Below are positions 1 through 8,522 of a stretch of 23,078 nt of DNA, piece by piece. The position numbers and the translations under genes are program-made. The stretch's first letter is position 1. Each line of letters opens with the position of its first letter. The notes beneath the pieces were generated by a model that ran no database searches, had not been told where the DNA came from, and saw only the letters and a program-made list of their open reading frames with translations. This DNA is from Gammaproteobacteria bacterium (GTDB lineage: Bacteria > Pseudomonadota > Gammaproteobacteria > JAJDOJ01), in NCBI GenBank assembly GCA_027030565.1, contig JALVEU010000311.1:1-23078 (forward strand), given 5' to 3'.

Positions 1-232
1 TCCTGAAATAGCCCGACATGCCGGACATGCCGCTCATGCCACCCATGCCGGACATGCCGCTCATGCCGCCCATGCCGGACATGCCGCTCATGCCACCCAT
101 GCCGGACATCCCCGACATGCCGCCCATGCCGGACATCCCCGACATGCCGGCGAGCGCACTGCCGGTGCCCAGGGCCAGGCTCACGACAGCGGCCAGCGCG
201 GTCTTCTTGAAGCGCTTGATCGATCGTTTCAT
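1..232 (-). CDS. Secreted Met-Ser-Gly nonapeptide-repeat protein (3' end outside window)
   Basis: Seen: the ATG at 232 follows GGAGGT (complement 238-243) by 5 nt. Residues 1-28 form a Sec signal peptide: basic start MKRSIKRFKK, hydrophobic core, cleavage site SALA. The rest of the visible part (77 residues, no stop) is five tandem units of MSGMSGMGG (residues 30-74, the last ending MSG), then Tyr-Phe-Arg at the window edge. Met recurs every third residue from 30 to 72, fifteen times. The gene is 48 nt downstream of the 98-residue secreted protein gene and probably shares its sigma-54 promoter. Known: MxxM arrays in periplasmic proteins can bind Cu(I)/Ag(I), and glycine-rich secreted repeat proteins include sulfur globule proteins of sulfur oxidisers. 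Inference: a secreted structural or metal-binding protein; the sequence does not decide which. The reading frame is certain, the function is not. Confidence 0.85.
   Translation of the reverse strand, partial: MKRSIKRFKKTALAAVVSLALGTGSALAGMSGMSGMGGMSGMSGMGGMSGMSGMGGMSGMSGMGGMSGMSGMSGYFR
11..145 (-). repeat. 27-bp tandem repeat, 5 units
   Basis: Five adjacent 27-bp units encode MSGMSGMGG in the secreted protein. The two units nearest the signal peptide use TCG GGG codons where the three distal units use AGC GGC, so the array looks like two sub-families spread by unit duplication. There are no spacers between units, so this is not CRISPR. Copy number could vary between strains. Confidence 0.9.
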
Positions 233-237
233 CAGAT

Positions 238-243
238 ACCTCC
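238..243 (-). promoter_or_regulatory. Ribosome binding site GGAGGT for the Met-repeat protein
   Basis: GGAGGT lies 5 nt before the ATG at 232. It fixes the start and shows that the minus strand is the coding strand of the repeat region. Confidence 0.85.
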
Positions 244-280
244 AATGGAGAAAGTTGTGTCACCCTTGGTGTCGAACCCT

Positions 281-577
281 TTAGCGTCCGGTATGCCAGC
301 CCCGCAGGTCGTACGGAGGGAGCATCCCGGGGCGATTGAAGGGCGTGTGCCAGTTCCCCTGATCTTCGAGGAACCGGAAGCTTGCGGGATACGGGGGCTG
401 GATCCCGTGCAAGGCCTGGCGATACCAGGCTGCGTCTTTGTGGACTTCCTTGATGACCGGGGCACCCTTGGGGCGGTGCCACGGCTCAACACCCGCGATT
501 GGATAGGCCCAGGCGCACGACGTCGCCAGCAAGCCGGTGACCATCGCGAGCAGACGCACAGGCAGTCGGTTCTGCAT
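281..577 (-). CDS. Small secreted Trp/His/Pro-rich protein, 98 aa, unknown function
   Basis: I do not recognise a named family. Seen: the ATG at 577 follows AGGAGG (complement 584-589). Longer upstream starts in the frame lack such a site, so 577 is preferred. Residues 1-24 form a signal peptide ending CAWA, probably cut before YPIAG. Cys21 gives only a poor lipobox (ATSC), so a lipoprotein is less likely. The mature part of about 74 residues is rich in Trp, His, Pro and Tyr, with motifs such as AWYRQALHG, FLEDQGNWHTPFN and YDLRGWH, and has no other Cys. It is the first gene after the sigma-54 promoter at complement 643-657, with a leader of about 55 nt, and lies 48 nt before the Met-repeat gene. 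Inference: a periplasmic or surface partner of that protein, switched on by the adjacent two-component system. Confidence 0.82.
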   Translation of the reverse strand: MQNRLPVRLLAMVTGLLATSCAWAYPIAGVEPWHRPKGAPVIKEVHKDAAWYRQALHGIQPPYPASFRFLEDQGNWHTPFNRPGMLPPYDLRGWHTGR

Positions 578-583
578 TTCCTT

Positions 584-589
584 CCTCCT
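584..589 (-). promoter_or_regulatory. Ribosome binding site AGGAGG for the 98-aa secreted protein
   Basis: AGGAGG lies 6 nt before the ATG at 577 and decides this start over the longer open frame. Confidence 0.8.
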
Positions 590-642
590 CTGCGGTGGAT
601 GTCCTGCGGGAGACCCCCTCGCCGCATGCGACCCACTCCGAA

Positions 643-657
643 GCAACCGGTGTGCCA
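643..657 (-). promoter_or_regulatory. Sigma-54 promoter (-24/-12) for the secreted-protein operon
   Basis: The minus strand reads TGGCAC-ACCGG-TTGC followed by TT. This matches every position of the sigma-54 core TGGCAC-N5-TTGC, with the usual T/A after it. Transcription would start near 632, leaving a leader of about 55 nt before the 98-residue protein. A NtrC-family activator, which such promoters require, is encoded 3.6 kb away in this window. The exact match, correct orientation and intergenic position make this a strong call. Confidence 0.85.
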
Positions 658-755
658 ACTGGTGGAAAATGCTTGGCCGGCCTAGGCTTGTGAAGCATCT
701 CTCATCGGCAGTGGCTTCTGCGTGCTCCGCCGTCCCGACGAGCGGGACTGGAAAG

Positions 756-770
756 CTGACAGACTGACAG
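756..770. promoter_or_regulatory. Possible activator site (imperfect dyad)
   Basis: CTGACAGACTGACAG is a partly self-complementary 15-mer with CTG and CAG ends. Its inner edge lies 99 bp upstream of the -24 element at 657, similar to the 112 bp separating the 2286-2300 palindrome from the second sigma-54 promoter. It is also a direct repeat of CTGACAG, so the call is tentative. Confidence 0.35.
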
Positions 771-857
771 TGCCTGGACCGGGATGGGCTTGACAGGGCT
801 GCAGACATAAGCTGCAAACCCAGGCTGTGACTCAGCCATGCGGGCGTCTCTGCACAA

Positions 858-872
858 CTGACAAAATTGCAG
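858..872. promoter_or_regulatory. Candidate enhancer site for the NtrC-type regulator
   Basis: CTGACAAAATTGCAG matches the perfect palindrome at 2286-2300 (CTGCCAAATTGGCAG) at 12 of 15 positions. It lies about 200 bp upstream of the sigma-54 promoter at 643-657, within the normal range for enhancer sites. Inference: both promoters are activated by the same regulator. Confidence 0.45.
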
Positions 873-1193
873 GAGGCCGCCGGAAATGTGCGGGAATAGT
901 GAAGACACGTGGGATTCGGCACGGTCGGATACCGCCCGGGTTGCGAGCGCTCGTGAGCCCGAGTGGTGGAGGCGAGAGGCCGACAGGGCGATTGCGCGGG
1001 AACCGGTTTGGGGTGGGAAGAACGCCGGGTGTTGACACGCTCAAACGCGTGAACGGGGTCACGTCCAGCGACCACTCTCATGAGCGGCCTTACGGGCTGG
1101 TTTCTGTTGGTGGGGAGGCGGCGTCGCGCACAGGCGGCGGGGGCGAGCGCCGGCCCCTATGGGGCGGTGGGGCGTCTAAAGATCGGCCTCCCG
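873..1193. other. Intergenic stretch with no supported gene
   Basis: This is the far upstream part of the 688-bp gap between the two minus-strand secreted-protein units. Open frames here have proline/arginine/glycine-rich shadow compositions and no ribosome binding sites. A GCCCC-TAT-GGGGC hairpin is present near 1150-1166. I see no tRNA, IS end or promoter that I would defend. Confidence 0.5.
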
Positions 1194-1212
1194 GGCGTGG
1201 CCCAGCCACGCC
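1194..1212 (-). terminator. Perfect 8-bp stem-loop after the 265-aa secreted protein gene
   Basis: GGCGTGGC-CCA-GCCACGCC is a perfect stem with a 3-nt loop, 53 nt beyond the stop of the minus-strand gene. No T-run follows on either strand, so it is not a classical intrinsic terminator. It may stabilise the 3' end or act with Rho. Confidence 0.35.
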
Positions 1213-1265
1213 GCCTGCCTTGCTGGAGCCACCCCGGGAAACCGAATTCCGGACATCGACATGTA

Positions 1266-2063
1266 TCAGTTCAGAACGATGACGCTCCCATCGTTGCGTC
1301 GGATGGCCAGCTGATGCAGGAGGCGGTGGGGCCGCTCGCGCGTGACGATGCTCACCAGGTACACCCGCAGGATCTCCCGGATGCGCCCCACCGTGGCCTT
1401 GTGGTCCAACCCCGCGGCTCGGACCCAAGCCCGGCCCAGGTTGTGCGCCTCCGACCATGTGTTCACGGGGAGCCGGACATGGACCTCGGAGAGTTTCAGG
1501 CCGGGGCAGGGTGCCAGAAGGTCGGTGCGAGACCCGTTATTTTGCTGTGCGTTTTCGGCGTCGTCGCCAGAAGAGCCGTTTCCAGGGTTGGAAGTGGACT
1601 CCGGACCTCCTACCGACGCGCCAGTGGATCGGGGCACGAAGAGCCAGCCGCCGTCGGCGGTGCGTTGCACCCGCCAGTGCTGCAGCCCACCGGCTTCGGG
1701 TGGCAGGGAGGTCTGTGTCTCCGGGCTTGCGGTTCGGCTACCGGGTTGGGCTTGGCGGCTCGGGGGGTAGAGCACCAGGCTGCCGTCGGCAGCGCGTTCG
1801 ACCCGCCATCCACGGGCACGCAGTGCCTTCTCGAGGCTGGTGTCGGTGGCCTGAGCAGTAGGACTCGCTGCGGCCTTGCCCGTGCCCGAGCCTGGAGGAT
1901 GGTAGACCGTGCCCTCGGGTGTTTCGGTGGCGATCCAGCCCTGGGCTTCCAGGGCCTGCTTCAGGGAATCGGCCAGCGCGGCGGCCCGAGCGGGGTGGAA
2001 GTCGGCCGGGAGGCCGGCAAGGCCGACCACCAGGGCGAAGGAGGCAAGGAGCGGTGTTCTCAT
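1266..2063 (-). CDS. Secreted protein with three GW-DG-P repeats, 265 aa, unknown function
   Basis: I do not recognise the family. Seen: a signal peptide at residues 1-27 (cleavage near HPARA). A roughly 27-residue repeat occurs at 30-57 and 76-101: an SLxxALxxxGW helix, then a strand pair with TPEGTVYHPP or AADGSLVLYPP. A third copy, reduced to its strand half, is at 129-145 (HWRVQRTADGGWLFVP). A low-complexity Gly/Ser/Asn linker spans about 148-180, and a C-terminal domain of about 80 residues (182-265) ends in RNDGSVIVLN. The ATG at 2063 follows GAGGT at a usable distance. The gene sits 97 bp downstream of a perfect sigma-54 promoter and is divergent from the histidine kinase gene. Inference: a periplasmic or surface protein of the same regulon as the two secreted proteins to its left. 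The short strand-rich repeats could bind peptide or glycan, but nothing shows this. Confidence 0.85.
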   Translation of the reverse strand: MRTPLLASFALVVGLAGLPADFHPARAAALADSLKQALEAQGWIATETPEGTVYHPPGSGTGKAAASPTAQATDTSLEKALRARGWRVERAADGSLVLYPPSRQAQPGSRTASPETQTSLPPEAGGLQHWRVQRTADGGWLFVPRSTGASVGGPESTSNPGNGSSGDDAENAQQNNGSRTDLLAPCPGLKLSEVHVRLPVNTWSEAHNLGRAWVRAAGLDHKATVGRIREILRVYLVSIVTRERPHRLLHQLAIRRNDGSVIVLN

Positions 2064-2159
2064 GTGCGCATGTACCTCGCTGGAACAGAGAAATGGGGTG
2101 CATATCCGAAAGCCGAGCGAAGCCCCTCTGCAGAGGAGGCTCCCGTACTGTCCGAGGCA

Positions 2160-2174
2160 GCAAGCTCCGTGCCA
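2160..2174 (-). promoter_or_regulatory. Sigma-54 promoter (-24/-12) for the 265-aa secreted protein
   Basis: The minus strand reads TGGCAC-GGAGC-TTGC followed by TG, an exact match to the sigma-54 core with correct spacing. Transcription would start near 2149, giving a leader of about 86 nt before the ATG at 2063. It is the second such site in this regulator's neighbourhood. Confidence 0.85.
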
Positions 2175-2285
2175 CTGTGGTGGGAGACCCGGGCTGCGGC
2201 CGCTTGATGCACCGGGAGCACGTCTTGCATGTGGGCGGCAGGCGGATCCAGCCGTTGAGCCTGGACCATGCAGTGGGCAACGAGC

Positions 2286-2300
2286 CTGCCAAATTGGCAG
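2286..2300. promoter_or_regulatory. Perfect 15-bp palindrome, candidate enhancer/operator
   Basis: CTGCCAA-A-TTGGCAG is a perfect 7-1-7 palindrome, 112 bp upstream of the -24 element of the second sigma-54 promoter. It is also just before the histidine kinase gene, so it could serve both as activator site for the secreted-protein gene and as an autoregulatory site for the kinase-regulator operon. A related sequence is at 858-872. Confidence 0.5.
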
Positions 2301-2351
2301 TGAAAACCGAGGTGCAATTCAGTAGGGTGTCCGATGGTGGCGTAGAGTCGG

Positions 2352-4257
2352 GTGTCACGCCACGAGGCAGTGGAGGACGGATTGCATTTGGCGAACGAGA
2401 TCCAGCAGAGCCGAGGCTGGCTCTCGCGAAAGTTTCTCCTGGGTGGCGGGGCTCTCCTGCTGGCGAGCCTGGCGGTGTTCGTGGGCCTGTTCGCCATCCT
2501 CTATGTGGGTCAGCTTCGCGAAGAGCGCATGCGGGCTGCCCGACAGGTGGATCAGCTGTTGGAGGCGGCGCTCGTCAACGCCATGCGGGGGCAGAAATTC
2601 GACGACCTGCGCGCCATCCTGGAGCGGCTCGGGGCGCAGCCGGAAGTCCTCCAGGCCTATATCACGGATCCGCAGGGGCGCATCCGTTTCGCCTCCGACC
2701 CTGGGCTCCTCGACCGGGAAGTGCCTGTGCAGGCGGTGTCCGGAGCACCGAGTCCCCCGCAGTCCAGGTTCGTGGAAGTGGGCGGACGCGATGTGCTGCG
2801 CAGTATTGCGCCTATACGCAACCGGCCCGCCTGCACCCAGTGTCACGGGTCCCTGGACACGCATCCCATCAATGGCATCTTGTTTGTCGACCGGGATGCC
2901 TTGCCGATCCGTGCACGTGCATTCGAGCGCACCCTTTGGATGCTCGGCGTGGGGCTCGTACTGGTAGGGCTGTTGCTTGCAACGGGGCTGTGGGCGCTGC
3001 GTCGCTGGGTCCTGGCACCGGTGGGTATACTCGCGCAGACCGCCGGGCGGCTGTCGGCCGGCGAGCTCCAGGCCCGGTCGCAGTTGCGCACGGGTGACGA
3101 ATTCGAGGTCCTGTCCAGGACGCTGGATCAGATGGCGGCCTCTCTGCAGGAGAAGCTCACCGAGCTCGAGCGCCAGCGGCATTTCCTCCAAGGTCTGGTG
3201 GACGCCATTCCTGACGGGATCCGCGTCATTGGTCCAGACTATCGCATCCGTGTCGCCAATCGCGCATATTGCGAACATCTCGATCTCGATGACTGTGCGG
3301 CTGCCGTGGGAAATTGTTGCTACGCGAGTTCGCACCATCGGGACGAGCCGTGTCCACCCACGCTGGTGACCTGTCCGCTGCATGAGGTGGGGCGCAGCGG
3401 GAAACCCGTGAAGACGCTGCACGAGCACGTGCGCGCCGATGGCTCCAGGCTCAAGGTGGAGGTCTATGCCGCGCCCATGCCCATGGATGCCACTGGGGAC
3501 GGGCCTCTGATCGTGGAGTCCATCCGGGACCTGGAACGCGCCTTGGCCTTCTCCCAGGAACAGCGGCTCACCGAGCTCGGCGAACTGGCCGCCGGCGTGG
3601 CGCATGAGATCGGGAACCCGCTGGCCTCGGTGCAGATCGCGCTGGATGCCATGGAGTCTCTCCTGCGCGGCATTCAGAGTGAGCAGACCGACCAGCTACA
3701 GCAGTACTTCAATCTGGTTCATGGCGAGGTCGAACGGTGTATCGACGTCTCCCGGCGCATGCTCAGACTCTCGGCCGCCCCCTCGGAGCATCCCGAGCTG
3801 GTGGTTCTGCGCGATGCCGTGGCCGAGACCGCGAGCCTGTTGCTGTGGGAAGCGGAGAAACGAGGCATCCGGGTCGAGCAACACCTCGAGTCGGCGGATC
3901 CGGTGCTGGCCTCCGATGCCGAGTTGCGCATGGTGGTGCTGAACCTGATCCAGAACGCCTTCCATGCCATGCCCGAAGGTGGAACCCTGGTGCTTGAAGT
4001 GCTACGGGAGGGAGACGAGGTGGTGTTACGGGTGCGGGACACGGGGGCGGGCATTGCCCCCGATGTGCTGCCGCGCATCTTCGATCCGTTCTTCAGCAAG
4101 CGGGCCGACGGCGTGCGGGGCACCGGGCTGGGCCTGGCCATCGTGCGCAGCATCGTGGAGAAGTGGGGCGGGCGGGTCTCCGTGGACAGCCGGCTGGGCG
4201 AGGGGGCCTGCTTCGAGATTCGCTTGCCGGCCGCCGACGGCGGCTCAGGAGACGAAC

Positions 4258-4265
<8 letters not shown>
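2352..4265 (+). CDS. Membrane sensor histidine kinase with periplasmic CxxCH motif and PAS domain
   Basis: Order of parts (637 residues from the GTG at 2352): TM1 about 28-52; periplasmic domain 53-194 with CTQCH at 161-165; TM2 195-216; HAMP about 217-270; PAS about 276-395; phosphoacceptor domain with His418 in AHEIGNP; ATPase domain with N-box Asn535 (NLIQNAFHAM), DTGAGI, FDPFF and GTGLGLAIV at 590-598. Known: periplasmic PAS-like sensor domains with CxxCH bind haem c in Geobacter chemoreceptors GSU0582 and GSU0935. The PAS region also carries clustered Cys (315, 322, 323, 334, 341) near His328-329. Inference: senses redox state or a haem ligand. The start is uncertain: GGAGGA at 2372-2377 favours TTG 2382 or 2388. 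The gene overlaps the regulator gene by 8 nt, so they are cotranscribed and very likely a cognate pair. Confidence 0.93.
4247..4251 (+). promoter_or_regulatory. Ribosome binding site AGGAG for the NtrC-type regulator
   Basis: AGGAG lies inside the kinase's last codons, 6 nt before the ATG at 4258. It decides that start within a longer open frame. Confidence 0.8.
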
Positions 4266-5633
<1,368 letters not shown>

Positions 5634-5637
<4 letters not shown>

Positions 5638-5647
5638 GGCGTCTCAG
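5634..5647. other. Small dyad spanning both stop codons of convergent genes
   Basis: CTGAG-GCGT-CTCAG spans the stop codons of the regulator gene (TGA 5635-5637) and valS (TGA on the minus strand, 5644-5646). Only 6 bp separate the two reading frames. The 5-bp stem has no T-run, so a bidirectional terminator is doubtful. Transcripts from the two sides probably overlap. Confidence 0.4.
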
Positions 5648-8406
5648 AGGGCACGAATGCGTTCGGCCTGCGCCTCGAGCTCGGCCAGCGCCCGCTGGTG
5701 CTCGCGGAGCCGCACCCGCTCTTTCTCCACCACAGTGGGGGGTGCCTTGCGCACGAAGCCGTCGTTGGCGAGCTTCTTTTGTGCACGCTCCACTTGTTGC
5801 CTCAATTTATTGATTTCCTTGTCCAGCCTGGCCAGTTCGGCCTCGGTGTCGATGAGACCGGCCAGTGGGATCAGGAGCTTCATATCGCCCACCAAGGCGG
5901 TGGCCGACTCCGGTGGCTGTTCGTTCGGCTCCAGCCAAGTGATCGATTCCGGCCGGGCGAGGAACTCGATGAACGGTCGGGTCTCACGGTAGCGCTCACG
6001 GTCCCGCTCGGTCCAACCCTGGATCAGCACGGGCAGGGGCTTGCGTGGAGCGATGTCCATCTCGGCGCGGATCCTCCGCAGGCCCATGATGAACTGTTGC
6101 AGCCACTCGATCTCGCGCTCGGCGGCCGGATCCCGCTGGGCCTCGTCGGACGCAGGCCAGGGGGCCAGCATGATGGTCTCGCCCTCGGTGCCGGCCAGGG
6201 GGCGGACCCGCTGCCAGATCTCCTCGGTGATGAAAGGCATGAAGGGGTGCAATAGCCGCAGCCAGTGCTCCAGGACGCGGACCAGGGTCTGGCGCGTACC
6301 GCGATGGGCCGCCTCGCTGGCCTCGGGGTCGTTGAGCACCGGCTTGGAGAGTTCCAGGTACCAGTCGCAGTAATCGTGCCAGATGAAGTCGTAGAGGGCC
6401 TGGGCGGCGAGGTCGAAGCGGTATTGCTCGAGCTGTTCGCGCACTGCGTCGATCACGGCCTGGAGCCGCGAACGGATCCAGCGGTCGGGTAGGGAGAGCG
6501 TGATGGAGGCATCACCGAGGCCCGTATCGTGCCCCTCCGTGTTCATCAGCACGTAGCGCGCGGCGTTCCAGATCTTGTTGCAGAAGTTGCGGTAGCCCTC
6601 GATGCGCTTGAGGTCGAACTTGATGTCGCGACCCGTCGAGGCCAGGGCGGCGAAGGTGAAGCGCAGCGCGTCGGTGCCAAAGGCGGGGATGCCCTTGGGA
6701 AACTCGCGACGGGTCGCCTCCTCGATCTGTTTCGCCATCTGGGGCTGCATGAGCCCTGTGGTGCGCTTCTTCACCAGGGCTTCGAGGTCGATACCGTCGA
6801 TGAGGTCGATGGGATCGAGCACGTTGCCCTTGGACTTGGACATCTTCTGCCCATGGGCGTCGCGCACCAGTCCGTGGATGTAGACCTCGCGGAATGGGAC
6901 GTCGCCCATGAACTTGAGGCCCATCATGATCATGCGGGCCACCCAGAAGAAGATGATGTCGAATCCGGTGACCAGTACCGAGGTCGGATAGAAGGTCTCG
7001 AGCTCCGGGGTCCGCTCCGGCCAACCGAGGGTGGAGAAGGGCCAGAGCGCCGAGCTGAACCAGGTGTCCAGCACGTCTTCGTCCTGAACCAGAGGAATAT
7101 CACCCAAGCCGTTCTTCTCGCGGACCTCTGCTTCGGAGTGCCCCACGTAGACATTGCCTGCCTCGTCGTACCAGGCCGGAATTCGGTGGCCCCACCAGAG
7201 CTGGCGTGAGATGCACCAGTCCTGGATGTTGTGCATCCACTCAAAATAGGTCTTGGACCAGTTCTCGGGGACGAAATGGATGCGCCCGTCCTCCACGGCC
7301 CGGATGGCCGGCTCGGCCAGCGGCGCGATCTTCACGTACCACTGATCGGTGAGATAGGGTTCGACCACCGCATGGCTGCGGTCGCCGCGCGGGACCATGA
7401 GCCGGTGGTCTTCCACCTTCTCCAGCAGCCCCTCGACCTCCAGATCCTCCACGATCCGCCTCCGGGCCTCGTAGCGGTCCAGGCCGCGATATTTGTCAGG
7501 TGCTTGTTCGTTGATCTTGGCATCCGGCGTAAACACATTGATGAGGGGTAGGCCATGACGCCTGCCCACCTCGTAGTCGTTGAAGTCGTGGGCGGGGGTG
7601 ATCTTCACCACCCCGGTGCCGAACTCCGGATCCACGTACTCGTCGGCGATGATGGGTATGGTTCTCCCGGTGAGCGGCAGGATCACGCGTTTGCCCACCA
7701 GATGCCGGTAGCGCGTGTCTTCGGGATGCACGGCCACCGCAGTATCGCCAAGCATGGTCTCCGGGCGCGTGGTGGCGACCACGAGATGGCCCGAGCCGTC
7801 TTCCAGCGGATAGCGCATGTGCCAGAGGTGCCCTTGCTCTTCTTGGCTGATGACCTCCAGATCCGACAGCGCGGTGTGCAGTACCGGGTCCCAATTGACT
7901 AGGCGCTTGCCGCGATAGATGAGGCCTTCCTCGTACAGGCGCACGAAGACTTCGCGCACCGCCCGCGACAAGCCCTCGTCCATGGTGAACCGCTCGCGCG
8001 ACCAGTCCAGGCTGGCCCCCAGGCGGCGCAGCTGGCGGGTGATGTGGCCGCCGGAGTGTTCCTTCCATTCCCAGACCCGGGCCACGAAGGCCTCCCGGCC
8101 CAGGTCGTGCCGCGTCTTGCCCTCGGCCTCCAGTAGGCGTTCGACCACCATCTGGGTGGCGATGCCGGCGTGGTCGGTGCCGGGCTGCCACAGGGTGTTG
8201 TCGCCCTTCATGCGGTGGTAGCGGATCAGGGCGTCCATGAGCGTGTCCTGGAAGGCGTGGCCCATGTGCAACGTGCCCGTCACGTTGGGCGGCGGGATCA
8301 TGATGCAGTAAGGCTCGCCCTGCCCGCGGGGGCGAAAGTAGCCACGCTCCTCCCAGACGCGGTACCAGCGCTGCTCGATGGCGTGCGGATCGTAGGTCTT
8401 TTCCAT
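5644..8406 (-). CDS. valS: Valine--tRNA ligase
   Basis: Charges tRNA-Val with valine in the cytoplasm and edits misacylated threonine. Seen (920 residues, against 951 in E. coli): class I signatures HMGH at 47-50 within PPPNVTGTLHMGH and KMSKS at 521-525. The editing domain carries ATTRPETMLGDTAVAVHP at about 211-228. The tRNA anticodon-binding domain follows. The C-terminal coiled coil, about 850-920, begins with LIDTEAELARLDKEINKLR and is typical of ValRS. The ATG at 8406 (MEKTYDPHAIEQRWY) is chosen because it matches the family's usual N-terminus. An in-frame TTG at 8430 is possible and neither has a strong ribosome binding site. The gene is convergent with the response regulator gene and follows the sulfotransferase gene by 116 bp. 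Confidence 0.98.
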   Translation of the reverse strand: MEKTYDPHAIEQRWYRVWEERGYFRPRGQGEPYCIMIPPPNVTGTLHMGHAFQDTLMDALIRYHRMKGDNTLWQPGTDHAGIATQMVVERLLEAEGKTRHDLGREAFVARVWEWKEHSGGHITRQLRRLGASLDWSRERFTMDEGLSRAVREVFVRLYEEGLIYRGKRLVNWDPVLHTALSDLEVISQEEQGHLWHMRYPLEDGSGHLVVATTRPETMLGDTAVAVHPEDTRYRHLVGKRVILPLTGRTIPIIADEYVDPEFGTGVVKITPAHDFNDYEVGRRHGLPLINVFTPDAKINEQAPDKYRGLDRYEARRRIVEDLEVEGLLEKVEDHRLMVPRGDRSHAVVEPYLTDQWYVKIAPLAEPAIRAVEDGRIHFVPENWSKTYFEWMHNIQDWCISRQLWWGHRIPAWYDEAGNVYVGHSEAEVREKNGLGDIPLVQDEDVLDTWFSSALWPFSTLGWPERTPELETFYPTSVLVTGFDIIFFWVARMIMMGLKFMGDVPFREVYIHGLVRDAHGQKMSKSKGNVLDPIDLIDGIDLEALVKKRTTGLMQPQMAKQIEEATRREFPKGIPAFGTDALRFTFAALASTGRDIKFDLKRIEGYRNFCNKIWNAARYVLMNTEGHDTGLGDASITLSLPDRWIRSRLQAVIDAVREQLEQYRFDLAAQALYDFIWHDYCDWYLELSKPVLNDPEASEAAHRGTRQTLVRVLEHWLRLLHPFMPFITEEIWQRVRPLAGTEGETIMLAPWPASDEAQRDPAAEREIEWLQQFIMGLRRIRAEMDIAPRKPLPVLIQGWTERDRERYRETRPFIEFLARPESITWLEPNEQPPESATALVGDMKLLIPLAGLIDTEAELARLDKEINKLRQQVERAQKKLANDGFVRKAPPTVVEKERVRLREHQRALAELEAQAERIRAL

Positions 8407-8522
8407 GGCGAAGGCAGGTCTGGCGCGCAAAACGCGTAATGTTACACCAGAACGAGCGTCGCTCTGCGGCTGGCATGGGGCCCATGTCCCAGGAGGAAAA
8501 ACGGGGGCACCGGTCCGCGGAG

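Noticed and set aside
11..145. Possible CRISPR-like array
   Set aside because: The 27-bp units are directly adjacent with no spacers and encode a clean peptide repeat.
18..284. Plus-strand open frame rich in Met-Pro-Asp repeats
   Set aside because: It is the antisense of the Met-Ser-Gly repeat gene. It has no ribosome binding site, while the minus strand has GGAGGT and a signal peptide.
800..816. Dyad TGCAG-N7-CTGCA upstream of the first sigma-54 promoter
   Set aside because: Resembles NtrC-type spacing, but no copy is present near the second promoter. The CTG-N9-CAG motif is better supported.
827..1282. Plus-strand open frame in the large intergenic gap
   Set aside because: Low-complexity Gly/Arg/Pro composition, no ribosome binding site and no recognisable domain. 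It runs against the promoter architecture.
1080..2207. Long plus-strand open frame (375 aa)
   Set aside because: Gly/Arg-rich shadow of the minus-strand 265-residue gene, which has a signal peptide, repeats and a promoter.
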